A stretch of 64,000 nt of DNA from Salvator merianae (GCA_003586115.2 QVOM02000115.1:10055980-10119979), one strand, 5' to 3'. Positions 10,943 to 21,394 are shown, counted from the first letter of the stretch. Notes: generated by a model from the letters alone, not told the origin. Numbers and translations are program-made.

Positions 10943-11695
10943 TATGGGCCTTTTCACACTGTAGTGGTAGACCGTTCTTGTCCGCTCGCTAGAACGGAGC
11001 TTTTGCACTGCCGCGAGCATGCGCGTCACCCGAACCGAACCACTCCGTACCCGAACCCAACCAGAAGCTGGGTAAGGCAAGACAAGTACTTACCTGTCTT
11101 GATTCCAACCTGCGTGATGGGGTGAGGATCGGGCATGGTGCTTTTGCACTCCATTCGTCTCGGGGTTCCCTTCCGTCGCTCTGACGTCGGCGGATGTGGT
11201 CATTTCCCGCATGTGCTGCTCCTCACTACGAAGCCGCCGCCACCTTCGTACTGTACTTCGTACCCACTTCGTATTGTACTTCATACCCACTGTGTTCTGA
11301 AGTTCGTCCCTGCTTCGTCCCCACTTTGTACTGTACTGCATACCCACTTCGTCCCCACTTCGTCCCCGCTTCGTCTCCGCTCCGTATCTCAGCTCCGTCT
11401 TCGTCTTGTTGACTATGGAGTACGATATGTAGTTCCTTTCTGTCGCCGCGGAAGTGACGCCGCTGGGACGGAGCGCTCCAGCGATTGCGAGCATGGGAGG
11501 GAGGGACGTCCGGCGGACGCAGCAGGCGTGGAAATGAACAGGGCGACGGAGCGTTCGCACTCGCGCAGAGGACAACCAGCTTCAGGTACATTTTAATTAA
11601 AATCAGTGTGAATGGGAGGGACCTCTCCTCATCTGCACCGGCCTGAAGCAGGCTAATTAGATCATTCTGCTTGCCTCAGTGCGAAAAGGCCCTAT
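10943..11695. mobile_element. Harbinger-like element with CpG-rich core, TSD TAT
   Basis: The ends are GGGCCTTTTCACACTG (from 10946) and CAGTGCGAAAAGGCCC (to 11692), a 16-bp inverted repeat with one mismatch. TAT lies directly outside both ends (10943-10945 and 11693-11695). Removing the element restores the CR1 reading 'gggaagta-tgcttcacacagc', which matches CR1 context elsewhere, so the 3-bp TSD is well supported. The 747-bp body is strikingly CpG-rich against AT-rich neighbours and contains a minisatellite. Long overlapping frames (up to 161 codons on both strands) result from stop-poor repeats; no transposase motif is seen. A 3-bp TSD and GGGCC ends fit PIF/Harbinger best. Confidence 0.78.
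11235..11405. repeat. degenerate 'ACTTCGTACCC' minisatellite inside the Harbinger-like element
   Basis: An ~11-bp unit (acttcgtaccc, acttcgtcccc, gcttcgtcccc and variants) repeats about 12-15 times with substitutions and short spacers. It yields open frames in several phases, which explains the overlapping ORFs here. Confidence 0.75.
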
Positions 11696-12069
11696 GCTTC
11701 ACACAGCAGATCATTGCTCTATGGAATTTAGTACCAGAGGGGGTGGTGACAGCCACTAGCCTAAATGCATTTAAGAAGGGGTTGGGCAGGTTCATGGAGG
11801 CCAAGTGTATTAGTGGGTACGAGAAAAGATGCCTAGGGACTGCCTCTGAGTTGGAGAGGCAGGATGCTTCCAAAGGCCATTTGCAGGCAGTTGAGAGCAG
11901 CTGAGGGTTTTGTCTTCTCCTTGAGAATGCCCAGAGACAAATGATGGATTGCTGTATGAGATGGGATACCAGACTATAAGACCTGTGGCCTGATCCAGTT
12001 TCTCATATCTTCTTGTAAGACAGACACAGAGAAAAAAGATACCTACCATGAAGCACAGAAAGAGTCAAT

Positions 12070-12438
12070 CTTTTGACTAGGCCCAGCCCAAACACATTTG
12101 TCCCATTATGTGCACTTGCTTATACTTCAGAGTTTAAAATCCTGGCCAATGCAAGACATCAGATACAAGAGACAACCATATTAGTTGTAATCCCTGCTCT
12201 TTGGCACTCTCTTCCAATTAAGATTTGGGGAGATTCCTTGCTAATGTCATTCAAAATGTCTTTAAATATGCACTGCTTCACCCATGCCTTTGAAACTGTT
12301 TAAAAGGGTGAGCATAATTCATTCAGCTTTTTGTTTTCAATTAGTAGTTTTTGTTATTGTTTGTCTTGTAAACTGCACAGATTCACATGGAATCCATGGA
12401 ATGTAAGCCAAATAAATAAACAAATTTATAAATAAATA
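12070..12438 (+). mobile_element. L2/CR1-type LINE 3' end
   Basis: The forward frame around 12180-12300 reads PALWHSLPIK..SLLMSFKMSLNMHCFTHAFE, the pattern 'LWNSLP..LL.FK..LK.HLF..AF' found at the C-terminus of L2/CR1 LINEs. It is followed by ~120 bp of 3' UTR and an AAATAAATAAAC-type tail. The hAT-like element that follows inserted just inside or beside this tail. Confidence 0.6.
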
Positions 12439-13645
12439 ATCCCTATTAGGGATGTGCACGAAGAGTTCGTAACATTCGAATTTTGTACGAAAATGGTGTT
12501 TTCTCCATCTTCGCACGAAATGTGAAAGGAAAAATGAACAGCGAATGAGAATGGCGAAGGTCCTGGCGACTTTCGCTGCAGTTCGGGACCTTTGCCATTT
12601 GCCGCAACCTCCCTCTTTTTTTTGCCACTAGAATATTCGTCGCATTGAAGCATTGAAGCTTCGCTGTCTCAGTACACTGCCTCTAGAGGTTGCAGAGAGG
12701 TAGTGTAAGCAATGACGAAAGACAGTATTTTATCTCGCATGAGGATGAGAACTGACTCAGATGGCTAGAGTACTTCGAGGAGTTAATAAAATTGATTGAA
12801 GTGCGTTGTGGTAGATATAGTTCTGGTTTTTGGAAATGGAGGGCAAGAGGTGGGTACAACTGTCAGGTCAGCCTTTTTTCGCTACTGCTCTGAACCACGG
12901 AAGCTATGGGGCTATTTCACACGCCACTGAGCCCTCCCTCCTCATAAGGAGGAGGTGCTTGTCAGCTGGACTCTGTCTAATTGGGTTAATAGTGACCTGA
13001 TTATTTTTCGCCCTCAAAAACTTCACGAGAAATCATTCAAAATCCAAAGGCCAATCGCTGATACCAATACAGAAGCCAATAGGAAATGATTTCTGATCCA
13101 TTCGATCATGAAAGTTAAGTGCAGTCACGCGCACGCGCACACAGAAATAATAGGGGGAGTGAGAGACCCATCGAAAACTGCAAAAAATCAATGTGAAGGG
13201 AATACCTTCGTTTGCATTCGTGTACAGATTAGGGAAAAACGAGCATTTCCATGCAACCTCGCGGCCCCTGTGAGTACCGTCGCTGCGTAGCCACACACCC
13301 TCGTTCATGCTAGCCACCGCTTAAACCGCTTATAAGAGAACTCCGCGCAGTTTTTGCCTTATAAAAAAAAATACCTCCTTAAACTAGCAAGGTGCAAGCT
13401 CAAATGTGGAAGGGAGAGGGGGATATGTGGGGCATTTTCCTACAGAAATAAGTGTATGTTTTTCGATAGTTTATTTCATTTATTTTGCAAGTAACGTGCC
13501 CCGGTTTTTGTGAAGATTTTCGCAGCGAAAACGAAGGTCTCCCTTTTCGCGCCTAGAGTTTTCATGCAAAAACGAAGCTCCGTTGCTTTGCAGCATTGCG
13601 AAGTGAAAAGCGGAAAATTCTTTCATGCACATCCCTAATCCCTAT
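12439..13645. mobile_element. hAT-like non-autonomous element 1 with 8-bp TSD
   Basis: It starts TAGGGATGTGCACGAAG at 12447 and ends ATGCACATCCCTA at 13637. The flanking 8-mers atccctat (12439-12446 and 13638-13645) are identical. An 8-bp TSD with T/CAGGG-type ends is the hAT signature. The 1191-bp body is richer in CpG (ttcg, gcgaa) than its surroundings, and both subterminal regions contain 'cgaaa/tttcg'-rich inverted motifs. No transposase (DDE or BED) frame is seen. The body is shared with elements 3 and 4. Confidence 0.88.
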
Positions 13646-15008
13646 TCTTGTGCATCAGCATTTGGCTGGCTTTCTGCTATTCTTGTAGCCTCAGAATTTT
13701 GCACTAAAGTTTTTTTTGTTGTTGTTTTTGCTGCTTTCTGGGCTTCTTCTCAATAGCCTCTCTTGGTTAATCCAAAGCCCTAAGGCTCCCATGTTTTATC
13801 CAGTTAAGCTTTCTACTAGAACTTACTTGGAAGTAGCTGGAACATTAGGACAGAGTTGGAGAAATCCATAAAATTAGAAGTGTCCTGGTAAAACTAAATA
13901 TATAGAACATATAATTAAAGAAATTTCTCAAAATGAGCCCATTTTTTTGGACAATGCATTGGTTGTTCTTTGGCAGCACAGTTGTATCCAGTATAGCCAT
14001 TCCAAACTTTAAGGGTAATTCCTAGAAGATTAGAATAAATTGACAATTGTGAGCTCGACGAAGCTGACAATACTGTGATCAGAGGTAATATACAGGCTTT
14101 AACAGGAAGCAGCCTTAAGACACATAGGGTAACCATAAATGTGTTGAAATGAATCTGGCAATGAATTTGTCTTGTTTTTTAAAGCTGCCATTTGAACTTT
14201 TTTGATATATAGTAATTTCAAAAAATCAGCATTAATAAAAATACTAGGAAAATGACACAAACCAGTTTTTGCCAAAGTTTTCAATTAGACATTCTCTGAA
14301 ATGTAAATTGAATAAAGGAGAAATTGAATAATGGGTAACAGTAATAACCATTAACATATGTTTGGAACACTGTCACACTTTAGCTATCATGCTCAGCATA
14401 CTTTATGGGAGGACTAGGAGTATAACACTGAAGAACTTAATATATGTGTTTCCTCTTGCCTTCATCACTATGCTAGGTGTTCAGTCTCTGTAGGAAATGC
14501 TGATATGTAGTGTTATTGCAAGTATAGTTGACAAAAACTAGAATTGCATTTAGACAGGGTATAAAACAAGGGATTATCCCGGCACTATACTGGGATTGCC
14601 ACACATGTCCTTGATATCCCTTTATAGTGTTGGCAAGCATCAACACTAGTAACTGTTTCCACTTGCCTCATGCTATTGCCCTACCATCTGGGCAACTCAC
14701 AATAATTCCACAGGTGCTTTACTCAAGGAATATCACTAAACAGCAAAATAAACAAGGGGCATCTGGAGGCAGACCTAGGACCCTGGAGGTTGAGGAACCA
14801 AGGTGATGGTGCATATTGAAAGCATTGGCTCCATCGGTTTTCAGGCTCAGGTCAGATCAAAGAGGGTTTGCAAGTGCAGCATGGTCTTCAAATCCAGCAC
14901 ACAGCAGGAGGAGAAGTGTCCACCTACACTAGCTGTAACTGGTCCTCTGGTGATATTGTCCTGCAGGATTATTTTTTTTCCCCAATATGGAAAATGTTTG
15001 ATGACTAG
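13646..15008. other. no recognisable feature
   Basis: AT-rich DNA. The 73-codon minus frame at 13915-14136 has no assignable motif. Nothing else stands out. Confidence 0.45.
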
Positions 15009-15197
15009 TTAGTCAGTAGGGATGTGCACGAAGGCACTTTTCCCTTTTCGTTTCGCAGGACTGCGAAGCTCCTAGGCTTCGTTTTCATGCGAAAAAATAT
15101 GCACGAAAATGAAGCCCTTCGTTTTCGCGGCGAAAATCTTCGCCGCGAACGGAAGCAGATAAATCAAGGCGAAGGGAAAACCTTTGCCTTAATTTAT

Positions 15198-15635
15198 CTG
15201 CTTCCGATGGCGCAGCGCGCTCTCTCACTCCTGCCGCAGTCTGTCAGTCTGATGACAGACTGGGGGGAGGATGAGAGAGAGGCGAGCGCCATCTGAAGCA
15301 GAGAAATCAAGGTGAAAAGGTCTTCCGTTCACCTTGATTTATCTGCTTCCGATGGCGCAGCGCGCTCTCTCACTCCCGCCGCAGTCTGTCAGTCTGATGA
15401 CAGACTGGGGGGGGGGATGAGAGAGAGGCGAGCGCCATCTGAAGCAGAGAAATCAAGGCGAAAAGGTCTTCCGTTCGCCTTGATTTATCTGCTTCCGATG
15501 GCGCAGCGCGCTCTCTCACTCCCGCCGCAGTCTGTCAGTCTGATGACAGACTGGGGGGGGGGGATGAGAGAGAGGCGAGCGCCATCTGAAGCAGAGAAAT
15601 CAAGGCGAAAAGGTCTTCCATTCGCCTTGATTTAT
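15198..15635. repeat. three tandem ~146-bp palindromic units
   Basis: The marker ctgcttccgatggcg starts at 15198, 15343 and 15489, and its first half again at 15636, giving periods of 145, 146 and 147 bp. Each unit begins with it and ends with the inverse cgccatctgaagcagagaaa, with a smaller palindrome ctgtcagtctgatgacag in the centre. The lengthening period comes from a growing G-run after 'gact' in successive units. Strong hairpin or cruciform potential is evident. Confidence 0.9.
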
Positions 15636-15654
15636 CTGCTTCCGATGTCTGCTG

Positions 15655-15845
15655 GCTGCCTCATTCACCCTAGGCTGTCAGCGCTCGCGCTGACAGCCTA
15701 GGGGGGTTGAGTCAGTGAGGGGAAGAGAAGGAAAATCAACGGGAAGGGAATCCCTCCCTTCTGTTGAATTTTCTGCACTTCCACTCGCTGCTGGCTGGCT
15801 GATTCACCCTAGGCTGTCAGCGCCAGCGCTGACAGCCTAGAGAGG
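15655..15845. repeat. two near-identical perfect palindromes
   Basis: 15668-15703 reads as a near-perfect palindrome around 'cagcgctcgcgctg', with arms ccctaggctgtcagcgc. The same arms recur at 15809-15840 around 'cagcgccagcgctg'. Between them 'aatcaacgggaaggga..tcccttctgttgaatt' forms another inverted repeat. All lie inside hAT-like element 2. Confidence 0.88.
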
Positions 15846-16523
15846 TGAGACTTTGGCAAATTGCGAAGGTCCCGAAATACTTCGAAAAATTGAGGGACCT
15901 TCGCAATTCGCATTCGTGATTTCTGGTGCCCTTCGCATTCGATGCGAAGGGCACGGAATCACGAAATTCGATCGAAAATCGAATGCCACGAAGCTTCGTG
16001 CACACCCCTATTAGTCAGTACTCAGTGGGAAGTGACATGACAGACTCATTCCTTGACATCACAGTTATAAGTCTCAAAGTCTGGGAAAAAGGTTCTACTT
16101 GATTGATGAAACATCTAGAATAAATAATAGCCCTCTTCCAGTATTGCTAGAAAAATATTTCAGCTGGCTCCTTCATTTCAGACATTTTATGTTTCAACTT
16201 GTGTTCCTTGCTCTAGCTAAAAGAGATCCATGCAATTCTTGTACAATACTACAAGGAAAAAGAAAAGGTTAGCTTTTTAAAGGAAGACACAGATAGAAGC
16301 AAGGAAAAGGTTAGCAATATAAATGACCTGATTATATATATAAGACACACTTTTGAGTTATATAGCCCCCCAAAGAATTTCTTTTATAGGTTTATGAACT
16401 CTGGGAAAAGGGCCAGGTTACCCCTAATTATATTTTGTTTAATCTGCTCGTTAAATAGCTAACCATGTTCTTAGATCTCTTTTGTCACTTGGATATTGCT
16501 CACATCTTTATTGTCTTGACATA

Positions 16524-17029
16524 GGTTCTTTCTGCACTTACTGGTAGCCCAGAATAAATGGCTCTGTAGTTATCTTCAGAGTCGCTTTTGTCTGCACACT
16601 GGCTGGTGAGGACTAGAGAGGCTGCACCCGCTGCTAGTATGCTCTGTCTGCATCAGATGGAACATAATCCAGATCAGAAGTCTCTTGATCTGGATCATTG
16701 GTAGTCCTTGACATCAAGAGCTACCAGTGTCCTAGCATGGGTACATCTGGATCACCAAGGTGTGCAGGTGTACACCTTCAGTTTCTGGACTACTAGTGGA
16801 CCAAGTTGGGTAGTTCACTAACAAATGCCACTGAGATGCCCCCCCCCCCCAGGTGCTTCAAGGTTAGGAACTTTCATTCCTAGCCATCAGAAACATCAAA
16901 GGCCAATTCTGAAGCTCATGCAAATTCGGGGGCTGGTGTGGTGCCTGGGCTAGAACAGCTGGACCAGAGGGTATCACTAGGTCTGGATGCATGGATCAGG
17001 CTCATGCCATGGTAAGTCTAGAAAGGCCC
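16524..17029. mobile_element. probable MITE (~506 bp) with GGKYCTTTCT ends
   Basis: The left end GGTTCTTTCTGCACTTAC mirrors the right end ggtaagtctagaaaggccc (reverse complement GGGCCTTTCTAGACTTACC). The centre is palindromic around 'gatccagatcagaagtctcttgatctggatc'. A related partial copy lies at 55380-55625. The TSD is not clear. No ORF is seen. Confidence 0.5.
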
Positions 17030-17180
17030 GTAATTTAACCAAGAACTACAGCCTTCACTTTTGTTTGGAATAAGAAGGGCTTTCAAAGTTGTGCAGTATA
17101 TTAAGTAGAATCCATGCACAAGCCATTGCTGTTCTCTTTACTAAGCATTTGCAGATATTAGGGATGAGTGAATTTGAAGG

Positions 17181-17350
17181 CTGCGTCTGCACCCTTTACA
17201 AAAAAAGCTCAAAAGTGGCTTAAAGGTAGTAGAACGTGGATGCCAATGTTCCCATTGCACCTCTAATGCACAGTAAAGGCCAAATAATATATGTTGATGC
17301 TACTTCCAATAAGCTACTTTTGAGCCACTTTTTTTTTGCCTGTGACTGGT
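17181..17350. mobile_element. imperfect palindromic MITE (~165 bp)
   Basis: Left arm aaaaaaagctcaaaagtggctt (split here: 'aaaaaaagctc' + 'aaaagtggctt') at 17200-17222 mirrors right arm 'aagctacttttgagcc' + 'acttttttttt' at 17311-17338. The interior has no ORF. The family is unassigned. Confidence 0.5.
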
Positions 17351-18095
17351 TTGTAATTACTTTTGAATACATTTCCCTGTTACATTTGCTCATTCTGTAA
17401 TTTCTTTTAAGAAGTTGACCTGAAGGTTATCCATTTAATTACATGTAAACATACATTTGAAAGCACGCTTTCTTTGAAAATGTACATTTTAAAATGCACT
17501 TTGATACTTTTTGAGTCAAGCTAGCAGCTGCGACAGCCTGCAAATCGGGACCAGGAGGTGGCAATAGAGAAGGCTGGGCTCTATGTGCTTTAGGGGAATC
17601 AAAGGAAGCCTTCATCTTGGGGGCCCCTTCCTCCCACACCCCCTGTCCTGAGTCCTGACCCATGGGTTGTTCTTGGTTGGAGGATAACCACCACGTTCAG
17701 CACTCCTAAAGGGGGCATGGGATTTTGAGAATTTTTGCTAGAGCTTTGGATTGGCCAGCTCTTTTGCCTAGCTTTTTTCAGAGGGAGGAAAAAATTCTAG
17801 GACATCTTGTTGGATGTAGAACCTTAAGATTTTCTCTCTCTGTTTCTTTTTATCACCCTCCTATTTGCTGTGGTTGGTTTTCATCAAAAACAAAAGAATT
17901 TGGGAGACTATTGCACATAGCCCTCATGCAGTGCACAGTTTAACTCTCAGAAGCAGTGATATATATGTTAGTTTCCCCTGTGTGTAGTTCATATCTTTTG
18001 AAAGCGTCTTGCTGAAAATTTCATTCAGAGACCTCCAAAAGAAGTGATTCCCTGGTGAGATGAACAGCTGAATGATAATAATAAGTGACCTTTAA
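17351..18095. other. no recognisable feature
   Basis: Unique-looking DNA. The opposed frames at 17439-17663 and 17725-17943 carry no motif. Confidence 0.45.
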
Positions 18096-18481
18096 ATTCA
18101 AAAGTCTCTGAAAATATCTGTAAACAGCAAACAGCTAAAACACTGCTCACGTCAGCCGCAAGCTGACACTACCCAAGTTTCTATCCTATTCAGACAGCAA
18201 ATGCTCTGATGTTTACCTTAGAAATGAATTCAGATCTCTGTAATATTCCAATTTACCTTCTGGCCACATGAGTAAGTCCCTTATTATTTATGATATTATA
18301 ACTATCATGCAAGAGTGACATATGAGGGCCCTTATAATGAAAAGTAAAAGTAAATGTAGACAGGTGTGGAAACAACCATCAAGAAAAACAGGAGAGCACT
18401 GGCATGTGGGCACACTGTGATTCAAAAGTCTCTGAAAATATCTGTAAACAGCAAACAGCTAAAACACTGCTCCAGTCAGCC
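18096..18481. repeat. ~62-bp direct repeat with 261-bp spacer
   Basis: The block attcaaaagtctctgaaaat..acactgctc..gtcagcc occurs at 18096-18157 and 18420-18481, almost identical over about 60 bp. The flanks differ. It could be a local duplication or two remnants of one short repeat. Confidence 0.85.
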
Positions 18482-18879
18482 ACATATTGGAAACCATACG
18501 GATAGACTACTGCTTAACTAATGACTGGTTTAAATCAGCAGGCTAACAAGGTGCACCAGCTGCCTGGAAATCAATTTATATTTTTCAGCTGTAGCTCATT
18601 AAAATGAGCACGGTGCAATGTGGTATAATGTGAGGGTTCTATTCCAAAAAAACACTGCGTGATGTGAAAACATGCTAGGTAAGAAATAGACTTCAATGGA
18701 ATCTGGAGGTTAGCGGAACCATGACAAAAACCTCCCTTAACCAACATTGGGATAGTCAGCCAGAACAAAAATGATATTGACTTAAATGAGGAATCAGTCC
18801 TTCAATGTAAGTTAATGGAGCAGGTAGGAACCTGCACTGAAAGCACAGCACAACAATCCCGGAAAGGAAACACCATGGC
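18482..18879. other. no recognisable feature
   Basis: Unique-looking DNA between the direct repeat and the minisatellite, with no motif. Confidence 0.4.
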
Positions 18880-19210
18880 AGCAATTCCAGAACAGACACA
18901 AGGCATGTACGGCATGAATGCCACAGAAGATTCCAACCCCCTAGACTCAGACAAAGTCTTTCACAGACAGCAATGCTAAACATACAAATGTCATTCAAGA
19001 TCCCAATCCCCCCCATACACTCAGGCAATGGTTTTTCACAGACTTCAATGCTGAACCCCACAGATGCCACGCAAAGTGCCAAGCATTCCCCTCACATAGA
19101 CAAGGATTTTTCCACAGGCTGCAGTGCTGAAACACACTGATGCCAACCTCCTGCATCAAAGCATGGCTTTCTCAGAGGCTCCAATGGTGAAATACACTGA
19201 TCATTCAAAA
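18880..19210. repeat. degenerate ~75-bp minisatellite, 4-5 units
   Basis: Successive units carry the same ordered landmarks: 'tttcacagac..caatgct(g)aa..cacac.gatgcca..cccc.cacac.cagacaa'. Landmark 'cacag(a/g)c' recurs at about 18962, 19037 and 19114, and a weaker form 'ctcagaggc' at 19172. Units are ~58-77 bp and diverged. Open frames here on both strands are repeat artefacts. Confidence 0.7.
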
Positions 19211-19425
19211 CTCAGTCAAAACCCAGTCAAATCTTTCCAAAACTCACCAAAGCACTCAAAACCACAATTAGAACTTTATCTTCTCCCAAAACCTCAAAGC
19301 CAAGCCCTTTCCTCACTGTGGAAATATGAGAGAAAGATATGGTTCCTGAACCAAGTAGAAGGGCCCAGAGTGCTGCATGGTTGACCTCAGACTTTCTGTG
19401 AGAAAGTGCACAATAGCAATAAAAA

Positions 19426-19605
19426 GGTCCTTTCTGCACTTGGCCTTATTGTAGATTATATCCCAGAATAGGGACCTGCTGTGCACATGCTAGTGCAAAC
19501 TATGAAAGGTCTTGCCCAGGGTCTACCATAGTCTGCACTAGCATGCAGATGGCAGGTCCCTATTCTGGGATATAATCCACAATAAGGCCAAGTGCAGAAA
19601 GGGCC
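19426..19605. mobile_element. 180-bp near-perfect palindromic MITE, copy 1
   Basis: The left half (ggtcctttctgcacttggccttattgtagattatatcc, abridged) is the reverse complement of the right half down to a ~25-bp loop. The arms exceed 70 bp with few mismatches, so the sequence can fold into one long hairpin. Flanks are A-rich (aaa on both sides, a possible but weak TSD). Copies occur at 21215-21394 and 51481-51646. It has no coding capacity. Confidence 0.85.
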
Positions 19606-19728
19606 AAAGTGTTGCATTATAAAAGGAATGGTCACAATTATTAAATAGAGTCATAACAAAGATTCATTGTGTGAAATCATGCAATGGGAGGTTGTACTGT
19701 ATTTCACAAGTACTGTATGCTGAAAAAC

Positions 19729-20162
19729 TAAAAGCCTGTTTCACTTGCCTGCGTAGAATGGTATAATTATATCATTCAATGCTGGAACAGACCCAACAAT
19801 ATGGCAGCCACCCACACTGTGAGGGCTGGAATAACCCAAAACCAGGCTTCCAGTATTCACAGTGTGGATGCTGGCCTGCATGCCATGACGGCAGACATGG
19901 AAACATCCAACTATTGCCATGGTGACTGGGGATGTATGTGGCCTGCAGAATTTGCACCCAGAAGCAACTGAGAACACAACTGAAAAGGAGCAGTCCAGAT
20001 ACTCCCAGTCAAGCTGTGGACAGCAGTTTAGCTGTCCAGAGCTAGTAGTGTTCAGGAACATCTGCAGATGCTCCTAAACTCTGGGGTGTCTGCAAAATGC
20101 AGATGCACTTTGCTAGTGAGCATTTGGACACTCACTAGGAGCAAATTGTAAACAGACTCTAA
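19729..20162 (+). mobile_element. Harbinger-like MITE family A, TSD TAA
   Basis: TAA at 19729-19731 and 20160-20162 brackets ends aagcctgtttcac and gtaaacagactc, which are inverted relatives of GGGCCTGTTCACAC. The 428-bp body shares ordered blocks with 8671-9134, 53441-53826 (inverted), 57257-57726 and 61130-61308, including 'ttgccatggtgactggg' and 'caagctgtggacagcagttt'. The overlapping minus frames (106 and 61 codons) are not transposase-like. Confidence 0.72.
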
Positions 20163-21214
20163 GACCCTTCTCTGTCATGATTATTTTTATTAGTAATGAA
20201 TTTGCTTGCTTGTCAAATTTTAACTGTAAAGAGTACCAGGAAGCAGCAATTCTGTTGTGTTCAGAATTAGTTATGTTATAGTTACATAGAGTGATTGGCA
20301 CAAGTGTTCCAAATATGGGACTATTTTTAGTCGGTTGTGCTTGATGGCTGTATCAGAAATACAGGAAAATATTCTGAAAACAGAATGACTGACTGTAAAA
20401 GAAACAAAGAAAAAAATACTCCTTTACCAGTTGTGAAAAATATTCCCTTTCCTAAGCAAAAACTATCTTGTTTGCAAAACTGTTAAAAACAACAAATGTC
20501 TTATGATGTTTTTGAATTCAATTTCTTATGGCGTTGTCTTTGTCTGGAGTTGCATGCATGGTATTGAGGTAATGGCTACAGTGTTTTTGACTGGTGACTC
20601 TGTGCTAGTCTAATTTTCTCACAAGGTTGGTATGATGATACATTGGAGGAGAAGAAAATAATAAGTTCTGCTGGAAGCTCTTTCAAAGAAATAGGATTAC
20701 AAATCCAAAAATACTAATACAAAATGTTGGTAATGGTCGAAACAACAGAACGGAAGTGGGTAATGACAGAACTGAAAGTAAGCAGAGCAGAAATTATATA
20801 TTCCAGCATGCAGGATGTCTCTGAATCTCCCACATGTCTTCTGTTAGAGAAAGCAAAGCTCATTTTCATGATCCAAAGATATTTCAGTCAGGGAAAAGAA
20901 TTTAAGTTGGTGTTGAGTAAGGCTGATGAGGGGCCTGGGTTGGGTTCAGCTCTTAGATAAAGTGGCCTGGATAGAAGCATTTGACCCATTGTCTGGTGAT
21001 TTGCCTCTTCCACCACAGTATATGTAATAAAAACCCCACAACATACGAGCACTCCATGACATATAAGTCTGAATATTCTTTGTTTATTGTACATGCTTTC
21101 TTTGAATAAAAGACTTCTAAATAAAACTTTTTCCAGTAAAGTTCAGAGGACATAATAGCATCTCATTAAATGAGATATATAAAATGAGATATTTCTTGAT
21201 TTGGATAGGAACAA
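20163..21214. other. no recognisable feature
   Basis: AT-rich unique-looking DNA with short motif-free frames at 20113-20301, 20724-20960 and 20888-21153. Confidence 0.45.
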
Positions 21215-21394
21215 GGGCCCTTTCTGCACTTGACCTTATTCCAGATTATATCTTGGAATAGGGGTTTGCCATCTGCATGTTACTATTAACTATGGCAGGC
21301 CACACCTGGGGCCTGCTATAATCTGCACTAGCGTGTGGATAGTAGGTCCCTATTCTGGGATATAGTCCAGAATAAAGCCAAGTGCAGAAAGGCC
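21215..21394. mobile_element. 180-bp palindromic MITE, copy 2
   Basis: Same length and layout as 19426-19605: starts gggccctttctgcacttgacctta, centre 'cctggggcctgc', ends 'gccaagtgcagaaaggcc'. It is more diverged between arms than copy 1 and has no obvious TSD. Confidence 0.8.

Larger units (their letters stand above)
10255..12025 (+). mobile_element. CR1-type LINE, 5'-truncated, interrupted at 10943-11695
   Basis: Forward frames give decayed CR1 RT: NNLESGVSSVIAK (10260-10300), a damaged FADDT box reading 'LGDT', then QMANEIQ/FNVSKCKLMHTG (10395-10445) and a block like 'RPHLEYCVQFW' (10665-10710). After these come RANRVIKGLEHLPY..LQDLDLFSLER (10750-10835) and TRTRGHSMKL (10880-10915). After the inserted element the C-terminal end resumes: 'TQQIIALWNLVPEGVVTATSLNAFKKGL' (abridged, 11703-11790). 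The 3' UTR ends near 'ggcctgatccag' at 12000. Many stops make it non-functional. The same family's end occurs at 38.3-38.6 and 43.6-44.1 kb. Confidence 0.82.
15009..16018. mobile_element. hAT-like non-autonomous element 2 with stacked palindromes and 8-bp TSD
   Basis: The ends are TAGGGATGTGCACGAAG (15017) and CTTCGTGCACACCCCTA (to 16010), a 17-bp TIR with one mismatch. The TSD ttagtcag is identical at 15009-15016 and 16011-16018. The 994-bp interior differs from elements 1 and 3: it is made of ~146-bp tandem units, each an imperfect inverted repeat, followed by further palindromes. No transposase ORF exists. A 129-codon frame at 15312-15701 is an artefact of the tandem repeat. Confidence 0.9.

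Noticed and set aside
11090..11596. Overlapping ORFs of 121-161 codons on both strands
   Set aside because: Caused by a stop-poor minisatellite in a CpG-rich transposon; no domain pattern.
15198..15635. Regularly spaced repeats that might suggest a CRISPR-like array
   Set aside because: The ~146-bp units are contiguous with no unique spacers and lie within hAT ends in vertebrate-type DNA.
15312..15701. 129-codon ORF
   Set aside because: Produced by the tandem palindromic units; the peptide simply repeats itself.
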